In this document: positions 8,536 through 17,099 of the stretch, piece after piece | How positions within the stretch are numbered: position 1 is the first letter of the stretch | Layout: every line of letters starts with the position of its first letter | From: Paenibacillus sp. yr247 | GTDB lineage: Bacteria; Bacillota; Bacilli; Paenibacillales; NBRC-103111 | Direction of reading: 5' to 3' | DNA: 64,000 nucleotides | NCBI RefSeq assembly: GCF_900103825.1 | Contig: NZ_FNIF01000002.1 | Location: 837,099-901,098, forward strand | Translations under genes and position numbers: made by a program | Notes under the pieces: generated by a model | What the model saw: the letters and a program-made list of their open reading frames with translations, nothing else | Told to the model about the DNA's origin: nothing | Database searches by the model: none

Positions 8536-8919
8536 ATGTCAGTCCCCTCGCAGAAACATGACGTGTTTCAGGCGATCGCCGATCCTACTCGCCGTCAGGT
8601 ATTGAAACTGCTCGGTGAGCAAGAGCTGCCGGTCACGGTCATCTCCGGCCATTTCCCGATGAGCCGCACCGCGGTGTCCAAGCATCTTCGCATTTTGGCT
8701 GATGCTGGACTGGTCAAAGAAAGGAAAGTCGGCCGCGAGACCCGATATAGGCTGGAGGCGGAACCACTGATGGAGTTGAAGCGTTGGTTATCCTATTATG
8801 AACGCTATTGGGAAAACAAGTTAAATGTACTCAAACGGTTCGTGGAGTCAGATGATGAGGAAGGCGGTAATCCCTTTTCCGCTTTAGAATTGATCGATCC
8901 GAAGGACACGAATAAATAA
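8536..8919 (+). CDS. ArsR-family transcriptional regulator
   Basis: 127-residue winged-helix repressor. The opening VFQAIADPTRRQVLKLL is the classic ArsR signature, and the recognition helix region MSRTAVSKHLRILADAGLV follows. No metal-binding CxC motif is visible, so it is of the non-metal type usually paired with AHSA1 proteins. The start at 8536 is one base after the previous stop and GAGG lies just upstream, so translation is coupled. It probably binds the two AACCATTTGGTTTCG sites at 7578-7622. A strong terminator follows. Confidence 0.88.
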   Translation: MSVPSQKHDVFQAIADPTRRQVLKLLGEQELPVTVISGHFPMSRTAVSKHLRILADAGLVKERKVGRETRYRLEAEPLMELKRWLSYYERYWENKLNVLKRFVESDDEEGGNPFSALELIDPKDTNK

Positions 8920-8924
8920 AAAAA

Positions 8925-8967
8925 GGTCATCTACCTGTTGTTTTCAACAGGTTGGATGACCTTTTTT
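8925..8967. terminator. Bidirectional intrinsic terminator
   Basis: GGTCATCTACCTGTTG / CAACAGGTTGGATGACC hairpin with a four-T loop, flanked by A7 on the left and T6 on the right. It serves the ArsR operon and the convergent HxlR gene. Confidence 0.92.
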
Positions 8968-8987
8968 ATACGCCTCGTCCCGCATCC

Positions 8988-9308
8988 TTATTTCAGAATA
9001 GGGAGCCACTCCGAGGACCATTTGGCAATCTCACCCAAAATCGGAGCCAATGCCCTCCCCTTGTCCGTTAGGGAATATTCGATACGAACCGGACTTTCCG
9101 GGAATACTACTCTCTTAACAATTCCTTCAAGCTCCAGCTCCTTCAGTCGCTCCGACAGCACCTTACCGCTTAAATTCGGAATGGCCTGTTCGATATTTAC
9201 GAACCGTTGCGGACCCGATAGCAATTGAAAAACGATTAGTGATATCCAACGCTTGCTGAGGATTTCTACAGCTCTTTCGAAACGAGGACACAAAGGTACC
9301 TGTTCCAT
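8988..9308 (-). CDS. HxlR-family transcriptional regulator
   Basis: About 106-residue winged-helix regulator. CPRFERAVEILSKRWISLIV near the N-terminus is the HxlR signature with the conserved Cys, which in YodB/HypR relatives senses quinones or oxidants. The wing region NLSGKVLSERLKELE is clear. The start at 9308 has AGAGG at 8 bp. It is transcribed divergently from the dioxygenase gene at 9472 and very likely controls it through sites in the 160-bp gap. Redox sensing is inferred from family, not shown. Confidence 0.88.
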   Translation of the reverse strand: MEQVPLCPRFERAVEILSKRWISLIVFQLLSGPQRFVNIEQAIPNLSGKVLSERLKELELEGIVKRVVFPESPVRIEYSLTDKGRALAPILGEIAKWSSEWLPILK

Positions 9309-9372
9309 CTTCATCACCTCTATATGTCTATTTATTATAGAGTAAATTGACATCTCTATACAAGGTTACAAA

Positions 9373-9433
9373 AAGTAAATTACTTACTTGACGAGATTGA
9401 TACTTTGACGTAACATTAGTTACATAAAGTAAC
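9373..9433. promoter_or_regulatory. Divergent control region with GTAAC/GTTAC repeats
   Basis: Holds a perfect palindrome AAGTAAATTACTT (9373-9385) and an inverted repeat GTTAC-ATAAA-GTAAC (9419-9433), 48 bp centre to centre. Both look like HxlR-type operators between the regulator and the dioxygenase gene. Confidence 0.6.
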
Positions 9434-9471
9434 CAACTGAATAAATGTACTTCACGAAGGAGTGTTTTATT

Positions 9472-10239
9472 GTGATTTCACCCATATTTGTAGGTCACGG
9501 TTCCCCCATGATGGCTATTCAAGATTCGGCATGTACCCAGTTCTTGCTTGAATATGGCAAGAAAATAAAACCCAAAGCCATTGTCATCTTCACGGCTCAT
9601 TGGGAAACTGAGGTACTGACCATTTCATCGACCAATGAGGTATATGAAACGATTTATGATTTTGGCGGCTTTCCGAAAGAGCTATTTCAAATCAAATATC
9701 CCGCCAGAGGGAATACGGAACTGGCTCGCAAAATCGCTGAGCGTTTTCAAGCGAAAGGCATCCCCGTGAACTTGGATTCGCACCGCGGACTTGATCATGG
9801 CTCGTGGGTACCGCTGTTACGGATGTTTCCAACACCGGTGTGCCCCGTCATTCAAGTGTCCGTTAACCCGTACTTGCCTCCCTCTGAGCAATATCGCATT
9901 GGCGAAGCACTGCGCGGACTCGATCAGGAAGATATCCTGATTATCGGAAGCGGCGCTACTGTGCATAACTTACGCGCCCTCAATTGGGAAGCCACGGAGC
10001 CTGATGCTTGGGCTGTTGCTTTCGACGATTGGCTCGCCCATAACATGCAAACGCAGAACCTAGAGGCGCTGTTCAATTACGCCACTTTAGCTCCGAATGT
10101 TCGTATGGCTGTGCCAAGGCCAGAACACTTCATTCCGCTCTATATTGCGATGGGCAGCGGCGACCCTGCACGTACCGCTCAAATCATTCATCGCAGCTAC
10201 GAAGTCGGTTCGCTTAGCTATCTATCGGCCTCCTTTTAA
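9472..10239 (+). CDS. LigB/DODA-type extradiol dioxygenase (4,5-DOPA dioxygenase-like)
   Basis: 255-residue class III extradiol ring-cleavage dioxygenase, related to E. coli YgiD/ZupT-linked DodA. Metal-ligand histidines are in FVGHGSPMMA at the N-terminus and TAHWE near residue 42, with DHGSWVPL near 112 and GSGATVHNLR near 160. The GTG at 9472 is preceded by AAGGAG at 9 bp; an in-frame ATG at 9445 overlaps that site. The gene is divergent from an HxlR regulator, fitting a response to catechols or quinones. DoxX lies 44 bp downstream and probably belongs to the same transcript. Confidence 0.88.
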   Translation: MISPIFVGHGSPMMAIQDSACTQFLLEYGKKIKPKAIVIFTAHWETEVLTISSTNEVYETIYDFGGFPKELFQIKYPARGNTELARKIAERFQAKGIPVNLDSHRGLDHGSWVPLLRMFPTPVCPVIQVSVNPYLPPSEQYRIGEALRGLDQEDILIIGSGATVHNLRALNWEATEPDAWAVAFDDWLAHNMQTQNLEALFNYATLAPNVRMAVPRPEHFIPLYIAMGSGDPARTAQIIHRSYEVGSLSYLSASF

Positions 10240-10283
10240 GGATACCGTAAATCCTATAGGATTAAAGATGAGATGCTGCAGGA

Positions 10284-10640
10284 TTGAAATGGACGACTCG
10301 CATCATTCAAAGCTTGTTGGCAGCAAGTTATGTCCTGTTTGGCTTTTTGAAATTATCCGCAAATCCCATTCAAGTGGCTGTTTTTACACAGACCTATGGG
10401 TATAGTTTAGGCTTTATGTATGTGATTGGGGCTATAGAATTGTTGGCGGGAATCGGACTCATCATCGGCTTCTTGAAGCCGCGCATTGCTTTCTTCTCAT
10501 CCGGCACTATCGCCATTATCATGGCCGGTGCGATGATGAACCACTTGAAGTCAGGACAAGGCATGGGTGTAGCAATAATGCCGCTGATTCTCCTCCTCTT
10601 AGCCTTAGTCGTCTTGCTAGGACGTTCTAAACGCATATAA
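10284..10640 (+). CDS. DoxX-family membrane protein
   Basis: 118 residues with four hydrophobic segments (about 6-25, 43-63, 70-88, 94-113), the normal DoxX/MauE-like size. YVLFGFLKLS near the N-terminus and IGAIELLAGIGLIIGF in the second helix are typical. The only in-frame start is TTG at 10284, with a weak upstream GATGAG, so expression probably depends on the dioxygenase gene 44 bp upstream. DoxX proteins are linked to thiol or quinone redox stress, which matches the HxlR/dioxygenase context. Confidence 0.8.
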   Translation: MKWTTRIIQSLLAASYVLFGFLKLSANPIQVAVFTQTYGYSLGFMYVIGAIELLAGIGLIIGFLKPRIAFFSSGTIAIIMAGAMMNHLKSGQGMGVAIMPLILLLLALVVLLGRSKRI

Positions 10641-10643
10641 TAT

Positions 10644-10692
10644 AAGGCTTTTCCCGCTATCATCTTATAGATGGACCGGGAAAAGCCTTTTT
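10644..10692 (+). terminator. Intrinsic terminator
   Basis: AAGGCTTTTCCCG pairs with CGGGAAAAGCCTT across a 20-base loop, followed by T5. It ends the dioxygenase/DoxX transcript. Confidence 0.88.
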
Positions 10693-10874
10693 CATTTCAT
10701 AGTTGCCGATGTGGAAGAAGGGTAATTTTGTAGGCTTTTCTCATATTTTCAACATATTCTCCACATACATGCGTTATAGTAGTAGTTGTTGAACTACGAC
10801 TGCTATAGTATATTCTTAATGATCGTTTGAGGTTTATAGTTTTCTTGAGTGATAAGGGGAGGTACATCTTGCAT

Positions 10875-12149
10875 ATGAATACATTCATTAGCATATTAAA
10901 AAATGAACTCGTAGTCGCGCTTGGTTGCACAGAGCCAGTCGCCATAGCCCTAGCGGCGGCGAAAGCAAGAAGCTATGTGGAAGGTCCTATGAAGAAAATA
11001 ACCGTTCACGCAAGCGTGGGTATCATCAAGAATGCATTAGCCGTCGGGATTCCGGGTACGAATCTGACAGGTATCGATTTCGTCGCCGCGCTAGGTGCCA
11101 TTGCTGGCAATGCGGAGAAACAATTGGAAGTGCTTGCCGATATTCAACCTGATGATATTACTGTCGCGCAGGATATGGTTGAACGAGGCATTTCCGTGGT
11201 CCATCTAGCAGATACCACAAGGAAGTTATATATCGAGGTCCTGATCGAATCAGTACAAGGGTATGCGAAGGTTGTGATTACTGACAATCATACGAATATT
11301 ACGCTGGTCGAAGTTGATGGGAAGGTCGTTGAATCGGGTGGTTGCGCAAACGCGAGTTTCAAGAGTTCCAAAGAGAAACGGGGCGAGCTAACGTTAGATA
11401 GCATCGTGGAATTTGTGAATAACGTTGATCTAGCTGAGCTCCAATTGGTGAAACAAAGCATTGAATTGAACCGTAAGGCAGGGTTAGACGGATTAGCACA
11501 TGCATACGGTCTCGAAGTAGGGAAGACGATTAAAGAGAATGTACAAAAGGGTATTTTGTCCGACGATTTAATCTCTCATGCCATGGCTCTAGCGGCAGCT
11601 GGGTCAGATGCTCGTATGGCAGGATCCAGTATGCCTGTCATGGCGAATTCCGGCAGCGGAAACCAAGGGATTGCAGCGACTAACCCGGTAATAGCAGCTG
11701 CAGAGAAGCTTGGCGCCTCGGAGGAGAAACTCATACGGGCTGTTGCTATAAGCCACTTAGTCACGATTCATATCAAATCTAAGTTTGGAAGATTATCAGC
11801 CCTATGTGGGGTTACTGTATCAGGTACAGGTGCAAGCTGTGGCATTACGTATCTGCTTGGTGGCGGGAAACCGGAGATTAAAGCCGCGATCCAAAACATG
11901 CTCGGGAATGTAACCGGGATGATGTGTGATGGAGCCAAAGGTGGATGTGCCATGAAAGTAGCGACCTGCACGAGTGCAGCGGTACAATCCGCGCTTCTCG
12001 CATCCAAAGGAATGACGATTTCCTCCACGAATGGGTTTATCGAAAATGATGCTGAGAAGACGATTGACAACTTCTGTCGGATCGGAAATGAAGCGACGTC
12101 TGAGATCGATAAGCTCATCCTTGAAATGATGCTCAGTAAAGACATGTAG
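10875..12149 (+). CDS. L-cysteine desulfidase / UPF0597 (CyuA-like) protein
   Basis: About 424 residues of the serine dehydratase alpha-like UPF0597 family. In CyuA and methanogen homologues an [4Fe-4S] cluster enzyme releases sulfide and ammonia from L-cysteine to give pyruvate. Candidate cluster cysteines are in LGCTEP near residue 18 and in MMCDGAKGGCAMKVATC near 350-366, as in the family. MAGSSMPVMANSGSGNQG near 255 is the conserved loop. I chose the ATG at 10875; a TTG two codons earlier sits better spaced from GGGGAGG and may be used. Monocistronic with its own terminator. Confidence 0.82.
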   Translation: MNTFISILKNELVVALGCTEPVAIALAAAKARSYVEGPMKKITVHASVGIIKNALAVGIPGTNLTGIDFVAALGAIAGNAEKQLEVLADIQPDDITVAQDMVERGISVVHLADTTRKLYIEVLIESVQGYAKVVITDNHTNITLVEVDGKVVESGGCANASFKSSKEKRGELTLDSIVEFVNNVDLAELQLVKQSIELNRKAGLDGLAHAYGLEVGKTIKENVQKGILSDDLISHAMALAAAGSDARMAGSSMPVMANSGSGNQGIAATNPVIAAAEKLGASEEKLIRAVAISHLVTIHIKSKFGRLSALCGVTVSGTGASCGITYLLGGGKPEIKAAIQNMLGNVTGMMCDGAKGGCAMKVATCTSAAVQSALLASKGMTISSTNGFIENDAEKTIDNFCRIGNEATSEIDKLILEMMLSKDM

Positions 12150-12160
12150 TAGGATTAAGT

Positions 12161-12184
12161 ATCCGCCGAAAGGCGGATTTTTAT
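12161..12184 (+). terminator. Intrinsic terminator of the desulfidase gene
   Basis: ATCCGCC-GAAA-GGCGGAT with a GNRA tetraloop, followed by TTTTATTT. Confidence 0.9.
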
Positions 12185-12189
12185 TTATT

Positions 12190-12376
12190 CTGTGCGGAAC
12201 CTTCTCCGCTGTAAAGGCAATTCTGCAAGGCATTTTGCAAAGACAAGGAGAGATTCATTACTAAAAAAGGGCGTACCGCGAAGTCATCGCTTTTATTGGA
12301 ATTCGAAAATACCCCTCCACTGCTTTGCGGATATCCTGAGAAGGGTTGCTCCGAAAAAAATTATTCGGGGCTTTTT
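12190..12376 (+). other. Possible degenerate leader RNA with terminator and no gene behind it
   Basis: AAAAAAGGGCGTACCGCG at 12264-12281 resembles the T-box core (AGGGUGGNACCGCG) but lacks the UGG that binds the tRNA end. A clear terminator follows at 12348-12376 (GCTCCGAA / TTCGGGGC, then T5). No coding region starts behind it. It may be the leftover leader of a deleted aminoacyl-tRNA synthetase or biosynthesis gene. Stem I was not identified. Confidence 0.3.
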
Positions 12377-12397
12377 ATTTTGGAGGCAACTCCTAGT

Positions 12398-12527
12398 CTA
12401 AGTTTGCTTGAAGATTCGTTCACTGATTTGACGAAGAAACTGCGCCCATTTTTCCTGAAATTCCGGCTCATCTAATGTGTGTCCAGTGTCATGCGCGTGA
12501 CATTGCGAAAAAAAGCGGAGCAGCTGT
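12398..12527 (-). pseudogene. C-terminal fragment of an unrecognised protein
   Basis: After an in-frame stop the minus strand is open for 42 codons and reads HAHDTGHTLDEPEFQEKW...ISERIFKQT before TAG. Codon choice and an amphipathic C-terminal helix look protein-like, but there is no start or ribosome binding site. The family was not recognised. It adds to signs of decay in the 12190-12850 stretch, which holds no intact gene. Confidence 0.3.
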
Positions 12528-12698
12528 TAAACTGGATATCACCAAAGTAATAAGAGCGGGATCCAGCTCCTTCGACAGGGGATTATTTAGAATAAGATAT
12601 GATAGCGCTTTCCACCGGATGGACAGACGGCGAAAGAACGTGTTTCGGATAAATTCATTTGCCTAAATCCGTTGCCCCTGCCCCTCCTACGCAAGTCT

Positions 12699-12733
12699 AA
12701 AAAAAGAGACCCACAGCAACGGGCTGCGGGCCT
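12699..12733 (-). terminator. Intrinsic terminator of the AraC/GyrI gene
   Basis: On the minus strand GGCCCGCAGC / GCTGTGGGTC hairpin with a short loop, then CTTTTTTT. Confidence 0.8.
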
Positions 12734-12848
12734 TAAGGTATATATATTTAAAAGGGGGTCGAATTTCATTATAGGCTCTGAACCTTAAACCCAGATGAAA
12801 AGCAGATTTCATTTCGGTTACAAAAGATGCTTATTTGTTTACACGCTT

Positions 12849-13754
12849 TTATTTTTCCTTAATCGGTATATAGATGTCCATCTGGATTAGCTCGTTTTTA
12901 GAAGGATTGCAGCGTTCATCATAAAGCTCAAACTCTGAACCCCCCGCATGTTCAAAGCCCGAATGAGGAAACCACTCTTCAAAAATGGCCTTCCACGTGC
13001 TCTGAATAGATGCGCTAAACTGATCCTGAGTAACCTTGGGTGTCGTAAACACCGCATACCTCGCCTCCGGAAATTCTCGGCATACCAGATCGGCAGGCAC
13101 ACCCTCGAAACCTGTAGCTTCCATCCCGATGATATAGGTTAAATCCCCTGACTCCATATTGAAATCGGTACAAATCCCCAGCTCAACTTGTGAATCCGCA
13201 TGCACGCGATTGGGAATGCGTGACCCCTTACTCTCTTGGAGATACGAACCCCAGAAAGCAGGAATTTCACGGTGGTTTCTTCCCTCTTTGCAGGAAGTTT
13301 TCAGTTCATACCCAATCAGTTTAAAAGCAGGCTTCGTCTTCAATTGATAATCCATTCTTATACCTCCTAAATAGGGATTGAATTTCCTTTGCAGTACATT
13401 CGCTTTTGCATAAATCGGCGTCAGAATGCCTTGTTTACGGTACGCAAGAGGCGTACGTTCAAAAACTTTTTTGAATGCACGAGTGAAATTCTCATGGGAC
13501 TGGAACCCATTGTCGAGGGCAATATCGATAAGCCTTTTATCCGTATGTGCGATTTGATAGGCTGCTGTCGCTAATCTTCTCTTCCGAACATACTCCATCA
13601 CAGCTTCTCCCACCATGGTTTGAAAGACTCTATGAAAATGGAATTCAGAGAAACAAGCCACTCTAGCTAAGCACTCCACAGACAAAGGCCCCGAAAGGTG
13701 ATCTTCAATAAAATCCAAAGTCTTCTGAATCTGCACATAGTAATCGGTGTCCAT
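12849..13754 (-). CDS. AraC-family regulator with GyrI-like effector domain
   Basis: 301 residues. Two AraC helix-turn-helix motifs occupy about 8-105 (VECLARVACFSEFHFHRVFQ and DIALDNGFQSHENFTRAFKK), followed by a GyrI-like/SRPBCC small-molecule binding domain from about 130 to the end. This is the Rob/BltR-like layout with the DNA-binding domain first, common in regulators of multidrug and stress genes. The ATG at 13754 follows GGAGGGGG at 7 bp. It stands alone, with no obvious target next to it. Confidence 0.88.
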   Translation of the reverse strand: MDTDYYVQIQKTLDFIEDHLSGPLSVECLARVACFSEFHFHRVFQTMVGEAVMEYVRKRRLATAAYQIAHTDKRLIDIALDNGFQSHENFTRAFKKVFERTPLAYRKQGILTPIYAKANVLQRKFNPYLGGIRMDYQLKTKPAFKLIGYELKTSCKEGRNHREIPAFWGSYLQESKGSRIPNRVHADSQVELGICTDFNMESGDLTYIIGMEATGFEGVPADLVCREFPEARYAVFTTPKVTQDQFSASIQSTWKAIFEEWFPHSGFEHAGGSEFELYDERCNPSKNELIQMDIYIPIKEK

Positions 13755-13853
13755 CGTTTGCCCCCTCCAGCATTCTAATCATAGTGTACGCTATTCAAAA
13801 TAACGGTTCTTGATGTTTCTTGCTAAAGGGCACCCTGTATGTCATTGAATCGA

Positions 13854-14564
13854 TTATCGCCAGCTCCCTTTGGAAGCAACCGAATAAGTCTTGTACTTAT
13901 TTTTGCCCTTGATTTCCAGGCAATTGATTTGCAACCCGTATACGCAGCCGCCATCAATGCCGATTTTATCACGATAAAACCAAACATCGGCTTTCCCATG
14001 AATATCTTTGGTGGGTGTATGCCCAAAAACAACCGTTTTTTTAACGACAGTTCGCTGCTGGACAAAAGGTGACCGAATCCACATAAAATCTCTTTCCGGC
14101 TGGGTTTTCCAATCGGCATACGTGGGGTTCAGCCCAGCATGAACATAAATGTGAGTCTCGTCTTCGTAATAAAATGGAAGGTTATTCAGAAATGAAATAT
14201 GATCGCTGCAATTTTGTCGAATTCGGTCTTTGGATTGCTTCAAATCAAGCTCCTCCGGTCCACAATAGCTTTTAAATGTTTGGATGCCGCCATGTTCAAA
14301 AAACTTCATTTCTGTCTGTGAATCTATGTCCCGCAGAACTTCTACAAAACGCTGATCATGGTTCCCTTTGAGCGCAATCGCTCCCTTTTCTCGTACCAAA
14401 TACATAACGAATTCCACAGTTTCCCGACTTGCCGGCCCTCGATCCACGTAATCGCCGAGCAATACCAGCTGGTCTTCTTCTGCGTTAAAATTCACTTTAT
14501 CGAGTAATTGCTTGAATTCATCCACACAGCCATGTATATCGCTTACTGCTAACGTTCTTTTCAT
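13854..14564 (-). CDS. PPP-type metallophosphoesterase (serine/threonine phosphatase or Ap4A hydrolase-like)
   Basis: 236-residue bimetal phosphoesterase. The motif series is complete: SDIHG near residue 8, LGDYVDRG near 37, KGNHDQRF near 69, VHAGLNP near 143 and FGHTPTKD near 176. This places it with PrpA/PrpE-like bacterial PPP enzymes acting on phosphoproteins or diadenosine tetraphosphate. The ATG follows AGGGGGTG at 6 bp. It is monocistronic. Substrate cannot be told from sequence. Confidence 0.87.
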   Translation of the reverse strand: MKRTLAVSDIHGCVDEFKQLLDKVNFNAEEDQLVLLGDYVDRGPASRETVEFVMYLVREKGAIALKGNHDQRFVEVLRDIDSQTEMKFFEHGGIQTFKSYCGPEELDLKQSKDRIRQNCSDHISFLNNLPFYYEDETHIYVHAGLNPTYADWKTQPERDFMWIRSPFVQQRTVVKKTVVFGHTPTKDIHGKADVWFYRDKIGIDGGCVYGLQINCLEIKGKNKYKTYSVASKGSWR

Positions 14565-14724
14565 TTACTGCACCCCCTGATGCTGATCTATGGACAAATA
14601 TGTCCTATTTACCTAGCAAACTCTGAATCTATGGGTATCTCTATTATTTTATTTTTATTATATTTTATCATAGTTTGGTTTGTTCGGGATTTCTTAATTA
14701 TCTTTACTCATACGTAAGAAATAT

Positions 14725-14750
14725 GAAAAGGACGCCCTGAGGGACGTCCT
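14725..14750 (-). terminator. Intrinsic terminator (minus strand)
   Basis: AGGACGTCCC-TCA-GGGCGTCCT followed by TTTCATATTT on the minus strand, 40 bp beyond the truncated hydrolase gene. The AT-rich 14565-14724 stretch between it and the phosphatase shows no gene. Confidence 0.75.
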
Positions 14751-14790
14751 GATAAGCCTTCAGCAATAAATTATCGCTTCATTGTCTGCC

Positions 14791-15291
14791 TTATTTGATA
14801 AGGAACTGTACTTCTACACACGCCATTACAAAAGCACCCACGCCATGCAGGTCATTCTCGCTAGTTGGGCGGGTTACATTGTTCTCATAATCACCGGCAG
14901 ACGTTCCGATGCAGATAAGCGGTAAGATCACCCGCTCCTGTTCATCGAATTTCAACGTTCGGATCAGACCTTCATATCCCTTCACGGCTGCGTCCGCACA
15001 CTCATGACCCACAACTCCGTGCTTAATTGCTTTGGCAATCGTGTATACGAACAGACTCGTACATGACGTCTCCAGCCAGTTATCGGACTGATTGCCTTTG
15101 TCAACGACTTGATACCACAGTCCGCTCTCCGCGTCCTGATAACGAATCAGTGCATGAACGAAATCTCGCAGGGAGTTCACTAAAGCTTCGCGCCCCGGCT
15201 CATCCGCTGGGAGCTCATCAAGGAATTGCGCTAACTCTAGGCCATACCAGCCCACGCCGTTAATCCATAGGTCGTTCGTTAACTTCTTCAA
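14791..15291 (-). pseudogene. 5'-truncated GH88/GH105 unsaturated glucuronyl/rhamnogalacturonyl hydrolase
   Basis: The 166-residue product matches only the C-terminal half of the six-hairpin family (YteR/YesR type, normally about 340-380 residues). The conserved segment INGVGWYGLELAQFL is at its very N-terminus, SGLWYQVVDKG near 58 and NWLETSCTSLFVYTIAKAI near 70. No ribosome binding site precedes the first ATG. Sequence similarity stops 10 bp from the start of the equally truncated AraC gene at 15302, so one deletion probably removed the 5' parts of both genes. Confidence 0.75.
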
Positions 15292-15301
15292 CTAAAGACT
15301 A

Positions 15302-15592
15302 ATGAAGACGCCGGGCGAGGATTGCGCATCCAGACTGCATTATAACGCGAATTACTTAAGCAGCATTTTCCGTAAAGAAACGAACTGCTCCTTCAGCGAC
15401 TACTTGTCCGCTTACCGCTTCAACATGGCCAAGAAATGGCTCTCGGAAACGGATTTGCCGATCAAAGACATTTCTTCCAAGCTGCGCTACAACAATTCGC
15501 AGAATTTCATACGCTCCTTCCGTAAGCAGGAAGGGCTCACCCCTGGGCAATACCGGGATAAACAGAAAGAAGGCTCGGTACCTAGTCATTAG
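15302..15592 (+). pseudogene. 5'-truncated AraC-family regulator
   Basis: 96 residues holding only the C-terminal double helix-turn-helix (CASRLHYNANYLSSIFRKET and IKDISSKLRYNNSQNFIRSF, ending GLTPGQYRDK). The several-hundred-residue sensor part typical of YesN/YtdP-type Paenibacillus regulators is missing, and there is no ribosome binding site. It is head-to-head with the truncated GH105 remnant, as expected for a pectin-use locus whose middle was deleted. Confidence 0.72.
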
Positions 15593-15599
15593 GTTGAAC

Positions 15600-15654
15600 G
15601 CCAACAGCCTCCGAAGCCACCACGTAATCGTTGTGGTGTTCGGAGGCTGTTGGC
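15600..15654. terminator. Long perfect hairpin after the AraC remnant
   Basis: GCCAACAGCCTCCGAA pairs with TTCGGAGGCTGTTGGC, with an inner CACCAC/GTGGTG stem. There is no T-run, so it may be a weak terminator or a mobile-element relic. Confidence 0.5.
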
Positions 15655-15714
15655 TATTCGTGTACGCAGCCAGAAAAAGGCTGCTTGTCCCATCTTAACT
15701 CTAGCATTAAAATA

Positions 15715-15999
15715 CTAGGTGGTCGGTGCTACAGCTGCTTTAAGCGCAGCGCGGTTGTTCCATAAAAACGAAACCACACTATTACGTTCATCAAAGAATG
15801 CTTCTTTTTCATCCAAATAGTCTTGACCACGCCCATGTACACTGAAACGATCATCTGAGTAGTTCATTAAAGTCCATTGGCCCCCGCGCTTGTTGTCAGC
15901 AAACACAAGGTATAGTTTCTGGCCCGAAGCGTCCCACTTAGCAAATGAAGAAAAGTTGTCCAAAATCAGGCCGATGTCATTTTTCTTTTTAATTTGCAT
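15715..15999 (-). CDS. Small hypothetical protein
   Basis: 94 residues, soluble, with no signal or membrane segment and no family I recognise. It opens with a lysine run (MQIKKKND) and is rich in aromatic residues (YLVFADNKRGGQWTL, VVSFLWNN). AAAGGAGA lies 7 bp upstream of the ATG, which strongly supports translation. It is single, between the AraC remnant and a sugar-catabolic operon read the same way. Confidence 0.65.
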   Translation of the reverse strand: MQIKKKNDIGLILDNFSSFAKWDASGQKLYLVFADNKRGGQWTLMNYSDDRFSVHGRGQDYLDEKEAFFDERNSVVSFLWNNRAALKAAVAPTT

Positions 16000-16127
16000 G
16001 ATCTTATCTCCTTTTCATTAGGTATATTTAATAGAACAGGAACATAGTATACGAGAATGAATAAAAAAGTTGTCATACTGTAGGGATGGATGATAAGAAC
16101 TTTTGTCGAATGACTTCTTCTCTACGC

Positions 16128-16170
16128 TAAGAAACCTTCAAAACCACGATAAAGTGGAGCTGAAGGTTAT
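16128..16170 (-). terminator. Intrinsic terminator of the sugar isomerase operon
   Basis: On the minus strand AACCTTCA...TGAAGGTT with an inner CCAC/GTGG stem. It is closely similar in sequence to the terminator at 30556-30602. Confidence 0.7.
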
Positions 16171-16247
16171 CTTTATCCCAATATTATGTACATAATGGGA
16201 GCTGAAAATTTCAAAAATGACTTTTGAGACAGCCCCCGCCAAAAATA

Positions 16248-17084
16248 TTAAATACCTGCTGCCGCGTACACTTTATCAAAGCCAGCTTTGGAACGCTTAA
16301 CCAAGCTCTCAGGGGAATCCGTCGGCGGCGTTGCCGTTAAGATCTCCTGAGCGACAGCGCCCTTATAACCAATACGCTGCAAGCCTTGCAGGAAGCCTGC
16401 CAAGTCAATAACGCCCTCACCCGGATATAGGCGTCCGTTATCCAGCACCTCTTCTAATGGAACATCCGGCGCGTCGTTGATATGGACATGCACTATCTGC
16501 TCGGCGCGAAGCTTCTCGATATCAGCCACGGTTAATCCGTTCGTGTACCAGTGGTACGCATCGAACAATAAGCCTACGTTGCTCTCGCCAATCGCGTCGA
16601 TCCAATCCAACGTCTCATCTAGTGTCCAGATGAACGGATGCTTCCAACGTGTACGAAGGTGATGCGGACCGACAAACTCCAATCCAAGGCGGATGCCGTA
16701 AGCGCCAAGGATTTGGGCGCAGGTACGCAATCTACGCGTAGCTAACGCCATGAAATGAGCAGCACCCAAATCTGTGGAAGGTAACACATATGTGCAGCAG
16801 CTCGTACATCCGAGAGCAGCAGCAGCAGCGGCTGCTTGTGCTAGCTTCGGCAAGCCTTCACGGAATGCTTCTTCCGACCCCCGCCATTCAACTGGCAGAC
16901 CGATGGAACCGATGACGAGACCATGTTTACGAAGCAGCTCACGTGCTCCATCAACACTGTAGCTCTCCACTAGGCTCAGCGCGTCGATATCGACGGCTTG
17001 AAAGCCATATTTTGCCGCTAACTCAATGAATTGTTCGTTACTTTCTAACTTACCAAGTCCAGCCCCAGTTAATCCTCTAAGCAT
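16248..17084 (-). CDS. Sugar phosphate isomerase/epimerase (AP endonuclease 2-like TIM barrel)
   Basis: 278 residues of the IolE/IolI/hydroxypyruvate isomerase-like TIM barrel family. Metal and substrate positions are visible in LEFVGPHHLR near 143, LLFDAYHWY near 187, VHVHINDAP near 212 and AQEILT near 254, matching the Glu-Asp-His-Glu set. The ATG follows AGGAGG at 7 bp. It is the second gene of a two-gene operon with the oxidoreductase 15 bp upstream. Together they suit sugar or inositol catabolism. Substrate unknown. Confidence 0.86.
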   Translation of the reverse strand: MLRGLTGAGLGKLESNEQFIELAAKYGFQAVDIDALSLVESYSVDGARELLRKHGLVIGSIGLPVEWRGSEEAFREGLPKLAQAAAAAAALGCTSCCTYVLPSTDLGAAHFMALATRRLRTCAQILGAYGIRLGLEFVGPHHLRTRWKHPFIWTLDETLDWIDAIGESNVGLLFDAYHWYTNGLTVADIEKLRAEQIVHVHINDAPDVPLEEVLDNGRLYPGEGVIDLAGFLQGLQRIGYKGAVAQEILTATPPTDSPESLVKRSKAGFDKVYAAAGI

Positions 17085-17099
17085 TATTATTCCTCCTAT

